DNA of 64,000 bases from Rubrivivax sp. (lineage in GTDB: Bacteria; Pseudomonadota; Gammaproteobacteria; Burkholderiales; Burkholderiaceae_C), in the NCBI GenBank assembly GCA_016719535.1, contig JADJYX010000047.1:251874-315873 (forward strand), in the 5' to 3' direction. The translations under genes and the position numbers were made by a program. This document shows, piece by piece, positions 43,995 to 52,246 of the stretch (position 1 is its first letter; every line of letters starts with the position of its first letter). A model generated the notes under the pieces. It made no database searches. It had not been told where the DNA came from and saw only the letters and a list, made by a program, of their open reading frames with translations.

Positions 43995-46262
43995 ATGTCT
44001 GCCGCCGCCACCCTCGAACCGTCGCTCGCTGCGCCCGCTGCCGTGGCCGGCGTGCTCGACGATCCGCTGGAATTCGAGCGCTGCACGCGCTGGCTGCGCA
44101 CCGCCGACGGCGCCCGCCTGGCCGAGTCCAACCTGCAGCTCTCGGGCATGTACTGTGCCGCCTGCGCCGGCATCATCGAGCAGGCCTTGCAGACCGCGGG
44201 CGGCGCCAGCCAGGCCAGCGTCGTTGCCGCCACGCAGCGCGCCACCGTGCGCTGGGATCCCGCCCGCACGCAGTTCTCCAAGCTGATCGAAGCCGTTCGC
44301 GGCGCCGGCTACGACGCCGTGCCCGATGCCGCCGCGCCGGCACGCGAGATGCGCCGGCGCGAATACCGCTCGGCGCTGTGGCGGCTGTTCGTCGCCAGCT
44401 TCTGCATGATGCAGGTGATGATGTTTGCCACCCCTAGCTACGTGGCCAAGGGTGACGAGCTCGGTGCCGACATGCGCCAGCTGCTCAACTGGGGCAGCTG
44501 GATCGTCACGCTGCCCGTGATGTGGTTTTCCGCCGGGCCCTTCTTCCGCGGTGCCTGGCAGCACCTGCGCGCCGGGCGCATCGGCATGGACGTGCCGGTG
44601 GCGCTGGCGCTGGCGGTGACCTTCGTCGCCAGCATGGGCGCCACCTTCGACCCCGAAGGCATCTTCGGTCACGAGGTCTATTTCGACTCGCTGACCATGT
44701 TTCTCAGCTTCCTGCTGGCCGGTCGCTTCCTCGAATTGCGCGCCCGCCACCGCGCGGCCGAAGACCTGGAGCGCGCGCTGGCGCGCATGCCCGAGAGCGC
44801 CGAGCGTCGCGGCGCCGACGGCCGCTGGCAGACGGTGAGCGTGCGCCGCCTGCAGCGCGGCGACGTGGTGCGCGTGGCACTGGGCCAGGCCTTCCCGGCC
44901 GACGGCGCACTGATCGAAGGGCGTACGCGCGTCGACGAAGCCCTGCTGACCGGCGAGTCGGACCCGCAGCCGCGTGAGATCGGCCAGGCGGTGGTGGCGG
45001 CCAGCATCAATGTCGGTGCGCCGGTGGTGATGCGCGTCGACCGCGTCGGGGCCGATACGCGCTACGAGGCGATCGTGGCCATGATGCGCGAGGCCATGAG
45101 CCAGCGGCCGTCGGCGGCGCGTCTGGCCGACCGCTGGGCCGGGCCTTTCCTGTGGGCGGTAGTCGCGCTCGCGGTCCTGGGTGCGCTGGCCTGGAGCGTG
45201 ATCGACCCTTCGCGCGCGATCTGGGTCGCGGTGTCGGTGCTGATCGTCACCTGCCCCTGCGCCTTCTCGCTGGCGGCGCCGGCGGCGCTGGTGGCGGCGG
45301 CCGGCGGGCTGGCGCGGCGCGGCGTGATCTTCCAGCGGCTGGAGGCCATCGAGGGCCTGGCCGGCGTGACGCAGCTCTTCATCGACAAGACCGGCACGCT
45401 GACCGAAGACCGGCTGCTGCTGCGCGAGGTGCGTCTGCAGCCCGGGGCGGCTGTCGATGCCGAGGCCTGCCGCGCGGTGGCGGCGTCGCTGGCGCGCTGG
45501 TCGCAGCATCCGCTGTCGCGCACGCTGGCGGCCGCCGAGGGACTCGACGCCGATGAGCGGTCCTGGCAGGCCGTGGAGGAAACCGGCGGCCAGGGGCTGG
45601 CCGGGACCGATGCCGCCGGGCGCCGCTGGCGCCTGGGCGCTTGGTCATGGGTGGGCGGCGCCGGCAAGGCGCCGGACGGCGAGGTGCGGGTCTGGCTGTC
45701 GCTGGGCGGCCGCGTGCAGGCCGGCTTCGTGCTGGACGAGGCGCTGCGCGAGGGGGCCGAGGCCGCGGTGGCCGAACTCCAGGCGCTGGGCTTGCGGCTG
45801 ACGCTGCTCAGCGGTGACGAGATGTCGCGCGCGCAGGCGATGGCCGCCCGCCTGGGCGTGGACGATGCCATCGGCCAGGCCACGCCCGAGGACAAGCTCG
45901 CGCACGTGGTGGCCGCACAGGCGTCGGGCGCCACCGTGGCGATGGTCGGCGACGGCGTCAACGACGCGCCGGTGCTGGCGCGTGCCGATGTGTCGCTGGC
46001 GATGGGGCAGGGCGCGCTGGTGGCGCGCACGCAGGCCGATGCGGTGATCGCCTCCAACCGGCCGGCCGACCTGGTGCACGCGCGCCGCGCGGCCATGAAG
46101 ACCCTGCGCATCGTGCGCCAGAACCTGGTGTGGGCCGCGCTCTACAACGCCGCCTGCATCCCGCTGGCCCTGGTGGGCTGGCTGCCGCCGTGGGCCGCTG
46201 GTCTGGGCATGGCGGCGAGCTCGCTGCTCGTCATCCTCAATGCGCTGCGCGCCGCGCGCTGA
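43995..46262 (+). CDS. ccoI: Copper-translocating P-type ATPase for cbb3 oxidase assembly
   Basis: 755-residue P1B ATPase. N-terminal metal-binding GMYCAACAG (Cys54, Cys57), eight helices with the membrane CPC motif (VTCPCAFSLAAPAAL), TGES, phosphorylation site DKTGTLTED and GDGVNDAPVL. The CcoI/FixI branch, linked to cbb3 oxidases, is favoured by position: ccoS and ccoNOQP follow at once. It exports Cu from the cytoplasm to supply the oxidase. I took ATG 43995 (MSAAAT); earlier in-frame Met codons at 43938 and 43974 are possible. Confidence 0.92.
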   Translation: MSAAATLEPSLAAPAAVAGVLDDPLEFERCTRWLRTADGARLAESNLQLSGMYCAACAGIIEQALQTAGGASQASVVAATQRATVRWDPARTQFSKLIEAVRGAGYDAVPDAAAPAREMRRREYRSALWRLFVASFCMMQVMMFATPSYVAKGDELGADMRQLLNWGSWIVTLPVMWFSAGPFFRGAWQHLRAGRIGMDVPVALALAVTFVASMGATFDPEGIFGHEVYFDSLTMFLSFLLAGRFLELRARHRAAEDLERALARMPESAERRGADGRWQTVSVRRLQRGDVVRVALGQAFPADGALIEGRTRVDEALLTGESDPQPREIGQAVVAASINVGAPVVMRVDRVGADTRYEAIVAMMREAMSQRPSAARLADRWAGPFLWAVVALAVLGALAWSVIDPSRAIWVAVSVLIVTCPCAFSLAAPAALVAAAGGLARRGVIFQRLEAIEGLAGVTQLFIDKTGTLTEDRLLLREVRLQPGAAVDAEACRAVAASLARWSQHPLSRTLAAAEGLDADERSWQAVEETGGQGLAGTDAAGRRWRLGAWSWVGGAGKAPDGEVRVWLSLGGRVQAGFVLDEALREGAEAAVAELQALGLRLTLLSGDEMSRAQAMAARLGVDDAIGQATPEDKLAHVVAAQASGATVAMVGDGVNDAPVLARADVSLAMGQGALVARTQADAVIASNRPADLVHARRAAMKTLRIVRQNLVWAALYNAACIPLALVGWLPPWAAGLGMAASSLLVILNALRAAR

Positions 46263-46273
46263 CCGGCCCCGCG

Positions 46274-46486
46274 ATGGACATCCTCTTTCTGCTGATACCC
46301 TTCTCGGCTGTGCTGGTGCTGCTGATCCTGGGCGTCTTCGGCTGGGCGGTAAACCGTGGCCAGTTCGAGGACCTCGATCGCGAAGGCGAACGTATCCTTG
46401 ATGCAGACGGGGTCACCGTTGATGGTGATCAAGGGCCACGTCAGGGGCAGCACGAACAATCGCAGCAGTCCGTTCTGAAAAAGTGA
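46274..46486 (+). CDS. ccoS: cbb3-type cytochrome oxidase assembly protein CcoS
   Basis: 70 residues: one transmembrane helix (ILFLLIPFSAVLVLLILGVF) followed by WAVNRGQFEDLDREGERIL, the conserved CcoS core needed for cofactor insertion into cbb3 oxidase. The last about 25 residues (VDGDQGPRQGQHEQSQQS) extend past the core and look unconserved. The DNA for this tail contains a perfect FNR box at 46419-46432 that serves ccoN, which may be why the tail exists. ATG 46274 lies 11 bp after ccoI. Confidence 0.92.
   Translation: MDILFLLIPFSAVLVLLILGVFGWAVNRGQFEDLDREGERILDADGVTVDGDQGPRQGQHEQSQQSVLKK
46419..46432 (+). promoter_or_regulatory. FNR box TTGATGGTGATCAA
   Basis: Exact match to the FNR/Anr consensus TTGAT-N4-ATCAA. 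It is inside the 3' coding part of ccoS and centred about 72 bp before the ccoN start, a normal distance for an activated promoter. It implies that ccoNOQP is induced at low oxygen by the FNR encoded at 49998-50735. Confidence 0.88.
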
Positions 46487-46497
46487 GGAGAAATCCA

Positions 46498-47937
46498 ATG
46501 GCAAACCACTCGGCACCGGCGCAGCCGGTGTACTGCGACGCCCCGGTGCGCGCCTTTGCGCTCGTTGCGGTGTTGTGGGGCATCGTCGGCATGCTGGTGG
46601 GCGTGATCATCGCGGCCCAGCTGGCCTGGCCCGAGCTCAACTTCGGCATCCCCTGGCTGAGCTACGGCCGCCTGCGTCCGCTGCACACCAATGCAGTGAT
46701 CTTTGCCTTCGGCGGCAGCGTCCTGTTCGCCACCGCCTACCACGTGGTGCAGCGCACCTGCCAGACGCGGTTGTTCATGCCCAAGCTGGCGATGTTCACC
46801 TTCTGGGGCTGGCAGGTGGTGATCGTGCTGGCGGCCATCACGCTGCCGCTGGGCATGACGTCAAGCAAGGAATATGCCGAGCTCGAATGGCCGATCGACA
46901 TCCTGATCGCCGTCGTGTGGGTGGCCTATGCGGTCGTCTTCTTCGGCACCATCGGCCAGCGCAAGATCCGGCACATCTACGTCGCCAACTGGTTCTTCGG
47001 CGCCTTCATCATCGCCGTGGCGCTGCTGCACATCGTCAACAGCGCGGCCATTCCGGTGAGCCTGACCAAGAGCTATTCGGCCTACGCCGGCGTGCAGGAC
47101 GCGATGGTGCAGTGGTGGTACGGCCACAATGCGGTGGGCTTCTTCCTGACCGCGGGTTTCCTGGGGATGATGTACTACTACATCCCCAAGCAGGCCGGCC
47201 GCCCGGTCTACAGCTACCGGCTGTCGATCGTGCACTTCTGGGCGCTGATCTTCACCTACATGTGGGCGGGCCCGCACCACCTGCACTACACCGCGTTGCC
47301 GGACTGGGCGCAGTCGGTGGGCATGGTGTTCTCGCTCGTGCTGCTGGCCCCCAGCTGGGGCGGCATGATCAACGGCATCATGACCCTGTCGGGTGCGTGG
47401 CACAAACTGCGCGACGACCCGATCCTGAAATTCCTGATCGTCTCGCTGTCGTTCTACGGCATGTCGACCTTCGAAGGGCCGATGATGTCCATCAAGACCG
47501 TCAATGCGCTGTCGCACTACACGGACTGGACGGTCGGCCACGTGCACAGCGGCGCGCTCGGCTGGGTCGGCCTGATCTCGATGGGCTCGCTGTACTACCT
47601 GATCCCGCGCATGTTCGGGCGCCAGCAGATGTACAGCATGCGCGCGGTGGAACTGCATTTCTGGATCGCCACCATCGGCATCGTGCTCTATATCGCCGCG
47701 ATGTGGATCGCCGGCGTGATGCAGGGCCTGATGTGGCGCGCGGTCAACCCCGACGGCACCCTGGTCTACAGCTTCGTCGAAAGCGTGAAGGCGACCTATC
47801 CCTTCTACGTCATCCGCCTGGGCGGCGGCCTGCTGTACCTCACCGGCATGCTGATCATGGCCTGGAATACCGTGATGACGGTGCGCAACGGCAAGGCTGT
47901 CGTCGCGCCGATCCCGATGGTCGCGGCCCACGCCTGA
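46498..47937 (+). CDS. ccoN: cbb3-type cytochrome c oxidase subunit I
   Basis: 479-residue catalytic subunit with about twelve helices, holding the heme b and heme b3-CuB centre where O2 is reduced. Recognisable: RLRPLHTNAVIFAFGGS (heme His), WWYGHNAVGFFLTAGFLGM (CuB His/Tyr region), MWAGPHHLHYTALPDW and HYTDWTVGHVHSGALGW. Ribosome site GAGGAG precedes ATG 46498. It is the first gene of ccoNOQP and lies behind the FNR box in ccoS. Confidence 0.97.
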   Translation: MANHSAPAQPVYCDAPVRAFALVAVLWGIVGMLVGVIIAAQLAWPELNFGIPWLSYGRLRPLHTNAVIFAFGGSVLFATAYHVVQRTCQTRLFMPKLAMFTFWGWQVVIVLAAITLPLGMTSSKEYAELEWPIDILIAVVWVAYAVVFFGTIGQRKIRHIYVANWFFGAFIIAVALLHIVNSAAIPVSLTKSYSAYAGVQDAMVQWWYGHNAVGFFLTAGFLGMMYYYIPKQAGRPVYSYRLSIVHFWALIFTYMWAGPHHLHYTALPDWAQSVGMVFSLVLLAPSWGGMINGIMTLSGAWHKLRDDPILKFLIVSLSFYGMSTFEGPMMSIKTVNALSHYTDWTVGHVHSGALGWVGLISMGSLYYLIPRMFGRQQMYSMRAVELHFWIATIGIVLYIAAMWIAGVMQGLMWRAVNPDGTLVYSFVESVKATYPFYVIRLGGGLLYLTGMLIMAWNTVMTVRNGKAVVAPIPMVAAHA

Positions 47938-47962
47938 ACCCGAACCCGGAGCACTCACAGCC

Positions 47963-48580
47963 ATGGCCAACCATGCCCCTGCCGGTCACGAGAAGATCGA
48001 GACCAGCAATTTCCTGATGATCGTGCTGGTGCTGCTGACGGTTGCCGTCGGCGGCCTCGTCGAGATCGTCCCCCTGTTCTTCCAGCGTTCGACCACGCAG
48101 CCGGTGGAAGGCCTCAAGCCCTATACCGCGCTGCAGCTGGCCGGCCGCGACGTCTACGTCCGCGAGGGTTGCTACAACTGCCACTCGCAGATGGTGCGTC
48201 CGTTCCGCGCCGAGACGCTGCGCTACGGCCCCTACAGCAAGGCCGGTGAATTCGTCTACGACCGCCCCTTCCAGTGGGGCAGCAAGCGCACCGGCCCCGA
48301 CCTGCACCGGGTGGGTGGCAAATACAGCGACGAGTGGCACCGCATCCACCTGATCAACCCGCGTGACCTCGTGCCCGAATCCAACATGCCGGCCTATCCG
48401 TGGCTGGAGACGGCGGCGGTCGATCCGGCGCAGATGCCGACCAAGTTGAAGGTGCTGCGCACGCTGGGCGCGCCCTACAGCGACGACGAGATCGCCAAGG
48501 CCGGCGACGAGGTCAAGGGCAAGACCGAACTCGACGCCGTGGTGGCCTACCTGCAGGTGCTGGGCACCGCGGTCAAATAA
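47963..48580 (+). CDS. ccoO: cbb3-type cytochrome c oxidase subunit II (monoheme c)
   Basis: 205-residue membrane-anchored cytochrome c. One N-terminal helix (NFLMIVLVLLTVAVGGLVEI), then the heme c site EGCYNCHSQMVRP (Cys70, Cys73, His74) and the axial Met region ESNMPAYPWL. It passes electrons from CcoP to CcoN. It sits 25 bp after ccoN. Confidence 0.97.
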   Translation: MANHAPAGHEKIETSNFLMIVLVLLTVAVGGLVEIVPLFFQRSTTQPVEGLKPYTALQLAGRDVYVREGCYNCHSQMVRPFRAETLRYGPYSKAGEFVYDRPFQWGSKRTGPDLHRVGGKYSDEWHRIHLINPRDLVPESNMPAYPWLETAAVDPAQMPTKLKVLRTLGAPYSDDEIAKAGDEVKGKTELDAVVAYLQVLGTAVK

Positions 48581-48595
48581 CCCGCCGGGTCGACC

Positions 48596-48766
48596 ATGGA
48601 CATCAACGAAGCCCGCGCGCTGGTTACCGTGCTCAGCCTGGTCCTGTTCCTCGGGATCGTGGTGTGGGCCTGGTCGAGCCACCGCCGGCGCGGCTTCGAG
48701 GAGGCGGCCTATGTCCCCTTCCTCGACGCCGACGCCACCCCCGAATCCGCAGGAGATAAGCAATGA
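48596..48766 (+). CDS. ccoQ: cbb3-type oxidase small subunit CcoQ
   Basis: 56-residue protein with one helix (LVTVLSLVLFLGIVVWAWSS) and the typical CcoQ tail RRGFEEAAYVPFLDAD. It stabilises the complex. ATG 48596 lies 15 bp after ccoO, and the stop overlaps the ccoP start (ATGA). Confidence 0.9.
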   Translation: MDINEARALVTVLSLVLFLGIVVWAWSSHRRRGFEEAAYVPFLDADATPESAGDKQ

Positions 48767-49677
48767 GCGATTTCGTCAGCAGCGGCTGGTCGCTGTACGT
48801 GGCCGGAATCACGGTCGTCAGCCTGATTGCCTGCCTGGTGCTGCTGGCCTTTGCCAGCAAGCGCAAGGTCATGGCCAACGACAACACCACGGGTCACGTC
48901 TGGGACGAGGATCTGCGTGAAATGAACAACCCGCTGCCGCGCTGGTGGGTGTGGCTGTTCATCATCACCGTGCTGTTTTCGGGCGTCTATCTGGCCATGT
49001 ATCCCGGGCTGGGCAGCTACGCCGGCGGCCTGAAGTGGACCAGCACCGGCCAGCACGAGGCCGAGGTCGAGAAGGCGCGCGCCGCGATGGCGCCGGTCTA
49101 TGCCAGATTCGTATCGCTGCCGGCCGAGGCATTGGCCAAGGACGCGCAGGCCATGGCCATCGGCGAGCGGCTGTTCGCCAACAACTGCAGCACCTGCCAC
49201 GGTGCCGACGGCCGCGGCAGCAAGGGGTTTCCGAACCTGACCGACGGCGACTGGCTGTACGGCGGCACGCACGACACCATCAAGGAGACGATCGCCAACG
49301 GCCGCCAGGGCGTGATGCCGCCGATGGCCGCCGCGGTGGGCACCACCGACGACGTGCGCAATGTCGCCAACTATGTGCTGAGCCTGTCGGGCAGCCCGCA
49401 CAATGCCGTGGGCGCGCAGCTGGGCAAGGCCAAGTTCGGCGCCTGCGCGGCATGCCACGGCGCCGACGGCAAGGGCAACCAGGCACTGGGCGCCCCCAAC
49501 CTGACCGACAAGGTCTGGCTGCACGGCTGGGGCGAGGACGCCATCGTCGCCATCGTCACCAACGGCAAGAACAACCAGATGCCGGCGCAGGCGCAGCGCC
49601 TCTCGGCCGAGCAGATCCACGTGCTGGCAGCCTATGTCTGGAACCTGTCGCAGACGGCGACGGTGGCTGCAAAATGA
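48763..49677 (+). CDS. ccoP: cbb3-type cytochrome c oxidase subunit III (diheme c)
   Basis: 304-residue diheme cytochrome. Two N-terminal helices with the family joint HVWDEDLREMNNPLPRWWVW, then two heme c sites: CSTCH (142-146) and CAACH (228-232), each followed by GADG. It receives electrons from soluble cytochrome c. ATG overlaps the ccoQ stop. The stop overlaps a short frame that begins MSVDAPSS. Confidence 0.97.
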   Translation: MSDFVSSGWSLYVAGITVVSLIACLVLLAFASKRKVMANDNTTGHVWDEDLREMNNPLPRWWVWLFIITVLFSGVYLAMYPGLGSYAGGLKWTSTGQHEAEVEKARAAMAPVYARFVSLPAEALAKDAQAMAIGERLFANNCSTCHGADGRGSKGFPNLTDGDWLYGGTHDTIKETIANGRQGVMPPMAAAVGTTDDVRNVANYVLSLSGSPHNAVGAQLGKAKFGACAACHGADGKGNQALGAPNLTDKVWLHGWGEDAIVAIVTNGKNNQMPAQAQRLSAEQIHVLAAYVWNLSQTATVAAK

Positions 49678-49751
49678 GCGTCGATGCGCCCTCCAGCGTG
49701 CCCTCGGCCGCCGCCGGGCGATGGACGTCGTTGAGTTCCGGGAAGGCGTGA
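49674..49751 (+). CDS. Very short ORF between ccoP and the fixH-like gene
   Basis: 25 codons starting MSVDAPSSVPS and ending LSSGKA. It is coupled at both ends: its ATG overlaps the ccoP stop (ATGA), and its stop overlaps the next start (TGATG). In many relatives ccoG stands at this place, so this could be the relic of a deleted ccoG, a leader peptide, or just chance. No domain is visible. Confidence 0.3.
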   Translation: MSVDAPSSVPSAAAGRWTSLSSGKA

Positions 49752-49987
49752 TGAGCAGCGATCGAAGCAAGACCCCTGTCGACGACCCGACGCCCTGGTG
49801 GCGCCACGGCATCATGTGGCTGGTGGTGGGCGGGCCGGCAACGGTGGTCGTGGCCGGCATCGTCACCGCGGTCATCGCCGTGAACGGGGCCGACATCGTG
49901 ATCGACGACAAGGCGTCGGCGCGCAACGACGCCAACGCGCCGGCGCTGAAGGCGCGCAACCACGCCGTCACGCCGCCCGGCCAATGA
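49751..49987 (+). CDS. FixH-like small membrane protein
   Basis: 78 residues. PWWRHGIMWLVVGGPATVVV, then AGIVTAVIAVNGADIVI, forms a membrane helix of the kind found in short FixH-like proteins of Burkholderiales cbb3 clusters, then NDANAPALKARNHAV. It lacks the long periplasmic domain of rhizobial FixH. Position after ccoNOQP supports a role in oxidase assembly. Confidence 0.7.
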   Translation: MSSDRSKTPVDDPTPWWRHGIMWLVVGGPATVVVAGIVTAVIAVNGADIVIDDKASARNDANAPALKARNHAVTPPGQ

Positions 49988-49997
49988 GGCGCCGCGC

Positions 49998-50735
49998 TCA
50001 GCAGGGGTTGCCGTTCACCAGCCCTTGCAGCGCGTCCTGGTTGAGCACCCGGATCTGGCGCTGCTTGACCTCGAGGATGCCGTCGTCCTGGAATTTCGAG
50101 AAGGTGCGGCTCACCGTCTCGAGCTTCAGGCCGAGGTAGCTGCCGATCTCCTCGCGCGTCATGCGCAGCACCAGCGAACTGGCGGAGAAGCCGCGCGTGC
50201 GCAGCCGCTGCGTCAGGTTCAGCAGGAAGGCGGCCAGCCGCTCCTCGGCGCGCATGCTGCCCAGCAGCAGCATCACCCCATGGTCGCGCACGATCTCGCG
50301 GCTCATGATCTTGTGAAACTGGCGCTGCAGGTCGGAAAACTCGCGGCTCAGGTCCTCCAGCTGGTGGTAGGGGATGACGCAGACCTGCGAATCCTCCAGC
50401 GCCACCGCATCGCAGGTGTGCTTGTCGGTGCCGATGCCGTCCAGCCCCAGCAGTTCGCCCGCCATCTGGAAGCCGGTGACCTGGTCGCGCCCATCTTCAG
50501 ACGACACGCAGGTCTTGAAGAAGCCGGTGCGCACGGCATAGAGCGACTGGAAGGCATCGCCGGCACGGAACAGCGTATCGCCACGGGCGACCGTGCGCCG
50601 CGTCGCGACCATGGTGTCGAGCTGATCGAGCTGATCGTTGGACATGCCAACGGGCAGGCACAACTCGCGCAGGTTGCAGCTCGAACAGGCGACCTTGAAC
50701 GGGTCGAGTTTGAGGCCGGCGGCGGATTGGGTCAT
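49998..50735 (-). CDS. fnr: FNR-type oxygen-sensing transcription regulator
   Basis: 245-residue Crp/Fnr protein. The four cysteines for the 4Fe-4S cluster are placed as in Fnr: Cys17, Cys20, Cys26 and Cys108 (HTCDAV). The helix-turn-helix is TREEIGSYLGLKLETVSRTF, with the E-x2-SR residues that read TTGAT. Under low oxygen it should activate ccoNOQP and hemN, both of which have matching boxes. The gene is divergent from hemN and convergent with the cco operon. The hemN box lies 48 bp upstream of its own start, so autoregulation is possible. Confidence 0.95.
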   Translation of the reverse strand: MTQSAAGLKLDPFKVACSSCNLRELCLPVGMSNDQLDQLDTMVATRRTVARGDTLFRAGDAFQSLYAVRTGFFKTCVSSEDGRDQVTGFQMAGELLGLDGIGTDKHTCDAVALEDSQVCVIPYHQLEDLSREFSDLQRQFHKIMSREIVRDHGVMLLLGSMRAEERLAAFLLNLTQRLRTRGFSASSLVLRMTREEIGSYLGLKLETVSRTFSKFQDDGILEVKQRQIRVLNQDALQGLVNGNPC

Positions 50736-50782
50736 GGCGGTGCGGTGAGGTTTTCGGAAGGATACGATGGTGACTCGCTCGC

Positions 50783-50796
50783 TTGAGACAGATCAA
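50783..50796 (+). promoter_or_regulatory. FNR box TTGAGACAGATCAA between fnr and hemN
   Basis: Matches TTGAT-N4-ATCAA at nine of ten fixed positions. It is centred about 70 bp before the hemN ATG (50860), close to the distance seen at ccoN, and 48 bp upstream of the fnr start on the other strand. Confidence 0.8.
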
Positions 50797-50859
50797 GCGG
50801 CCCGGCGCGCAGTTTGGCAGAGTCGAGCCCCAGATCCTACCCAGACTCGTGGCCCCGAC

Positions 50860-52242
50860 ATGGACATTCCGGAGACCCTGCTGCGCCGACTCGATGTACC
50901 CGGGCCGCGCTATACCTCGTATCCGACCGCCGACCGCTTCGTCGAAGCCTTCGGTCCGGCCGAATACGCCCAGGCGCTGCGCCAGCGTGCCGACGGCGCG
51001 GTGGTCGGTGGCGCGCCGCCGCTGTCGATCTACGTGCACATCCCGTTCTGCGAACAGGTCTGCTATTACTGCGCCTGCAACAAGGTCATCACCAAGCACC
51101 ACGAGCGCGGCCGCGAATACCTCGACGTGCTGGCGCGGGAGATCCAGCTCCACGTCGACCTGATCGGTCGCGGCAAGTCGGTGTCGCAGCTGCACTTCGG
51201 CGGCGGATCGCCGACCTTCCTCAGCGACGAGGAACTCGGCTGGCTGATGGACGTGCTGCGGCGCGACTTCAAGATCGTGCCCGGCGCCGAGATCTCGATC
51301 GAGGTCGACCCGCGCACCGCCTCGCCGCTGCGCCTGTCCAGGCTGGCGGAGATGGGCTTCAACCGCATCAGCTTTGGCGTACAGGACTTCGACCACGACG
51401 TGCAGGTGGCCGTGCACCGCATCCAGTCGTTCGAGAGCGTGCGCGACCTGGTGCAGGCGGCGCGCGAGCTGAATTACGAATCGATCAACGCCGACCTGAT
51501 CTACGGCCTGCCCCGGCAGACGCCGGAGTCGTTCGCGCGCACCATCGCGCAGGTGACGGAACTGCGGCCGGACCGCATCGCGCTGTATGCCTACGCCCAC
51601 CTGCCAGCGCGCTTCAAGCCGCAGCGGCGCATCGACGCTGCCGAGCTGCCGCCGCCCGAGCACCGCATCCGCATGCTGGGCGACGCCATCGCGGGCTTCA
51701 TCGGCCATGGCTACACCTACATCGGCATGGACCACTTCGCGCTGCCGGGCGACGCGCTGGCCGCGGCCAAGCGCCAGGGCCGCCTGCATCGCAACTTTCA
51801 GGGCTACAGCACGCAACCCGACTGCGACCTCATCGCGCTGGGCGTGTCGGCGATCGGCCGCATGGGGGCCACCTACAGCCAGAACGCGAAGACCCTGCCC
51901 GAGTATTACGACGCCGTGCGCCGAGGTGATTTTCCGGTCGTGCGCGGGCTGGCGCTGACACGCGACGACCTCGTGCGCCGTGCCGTCATCATGGCCATCA
52001 TGTGCCAGGGCCGGGTCGAGTTCGAGTCGATCGAGCTCGCCCACCTGATCAAGATGCGCGAGTATTTCGCCTCCGAACTGGCGGCACTGCAGCCGATGGT
52101 CGAGGGCGGGCTGGTGCAGATCACCGATGACGCCATCCAGGTCACGGCCACCGGCTGGTTCTTCGTGCGCGGTGTGGCCATGACCTTCGACAAGCATCTG
52201 CAGGCCGACAAGGTGCGCGAGCGCTTTTCGCGCATCATCTGA
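50860..52242 (+). CDS. hemN: Oxygen-independent coproporphyrinogen III oxidase
   Basis: 460-residue radical SAM enzyme that makes protoporphyrinogen IX without O2 during heme synthesis. The cluster motif HIPFCEQVCYYCAC gives Cys64, Cys68, Cys71 plus Cys73. Also FGGGSPTFL, NRISFGVQDFD and YTYIGMDHFALPGDAL, which are specific to true HemN rather than HemW. ATG 50860 gives MDIPETLLRRLD, and the FNR box is upstream. Microaerobic heme supply fits the neighbouring heme-rich oxidase. Confidence 0.95.
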   Translation: MDIPETLLRRLDVPGPRYTSYPTADRFVEAFGPAEYAQALRQRADGAVVGGAPPLSIYVHIPFCEQVCYYCACNKVITKHHERGREYLDVLAREIQLHVDLIGRGKSVSQLHFGGGSPTFLSDEELGWLMDVLRRDFKIVPGAEISIEVDPRTASPLRLSRLAEMGFNRISFGVQDFDHDVQVAVHRIQSFESVRDLVQAARELNYESINADLIYGLPRQTPESFARTIAQVTELRPDRIALYAYAHLPARFKPQRRIDAAELPPPEHRIRMLGDAIAGFIGHGYTYIGMDHFALPGDALAAAKRQGRLHRNFQGYSTQPDCDLIALGVSAIGRMGATYSQNAKTLPEYYDAVRRGDFPVVRGLALTRDDLVRRAVIMAIMCQGRVEFESIELAHLIKMREYFASELAALQPMVEGGLVQITDDAIQVTATGWFFVRGVAMTFDKHLQADKVRERFSRII

Positions 52243-52246
52243 TCGC

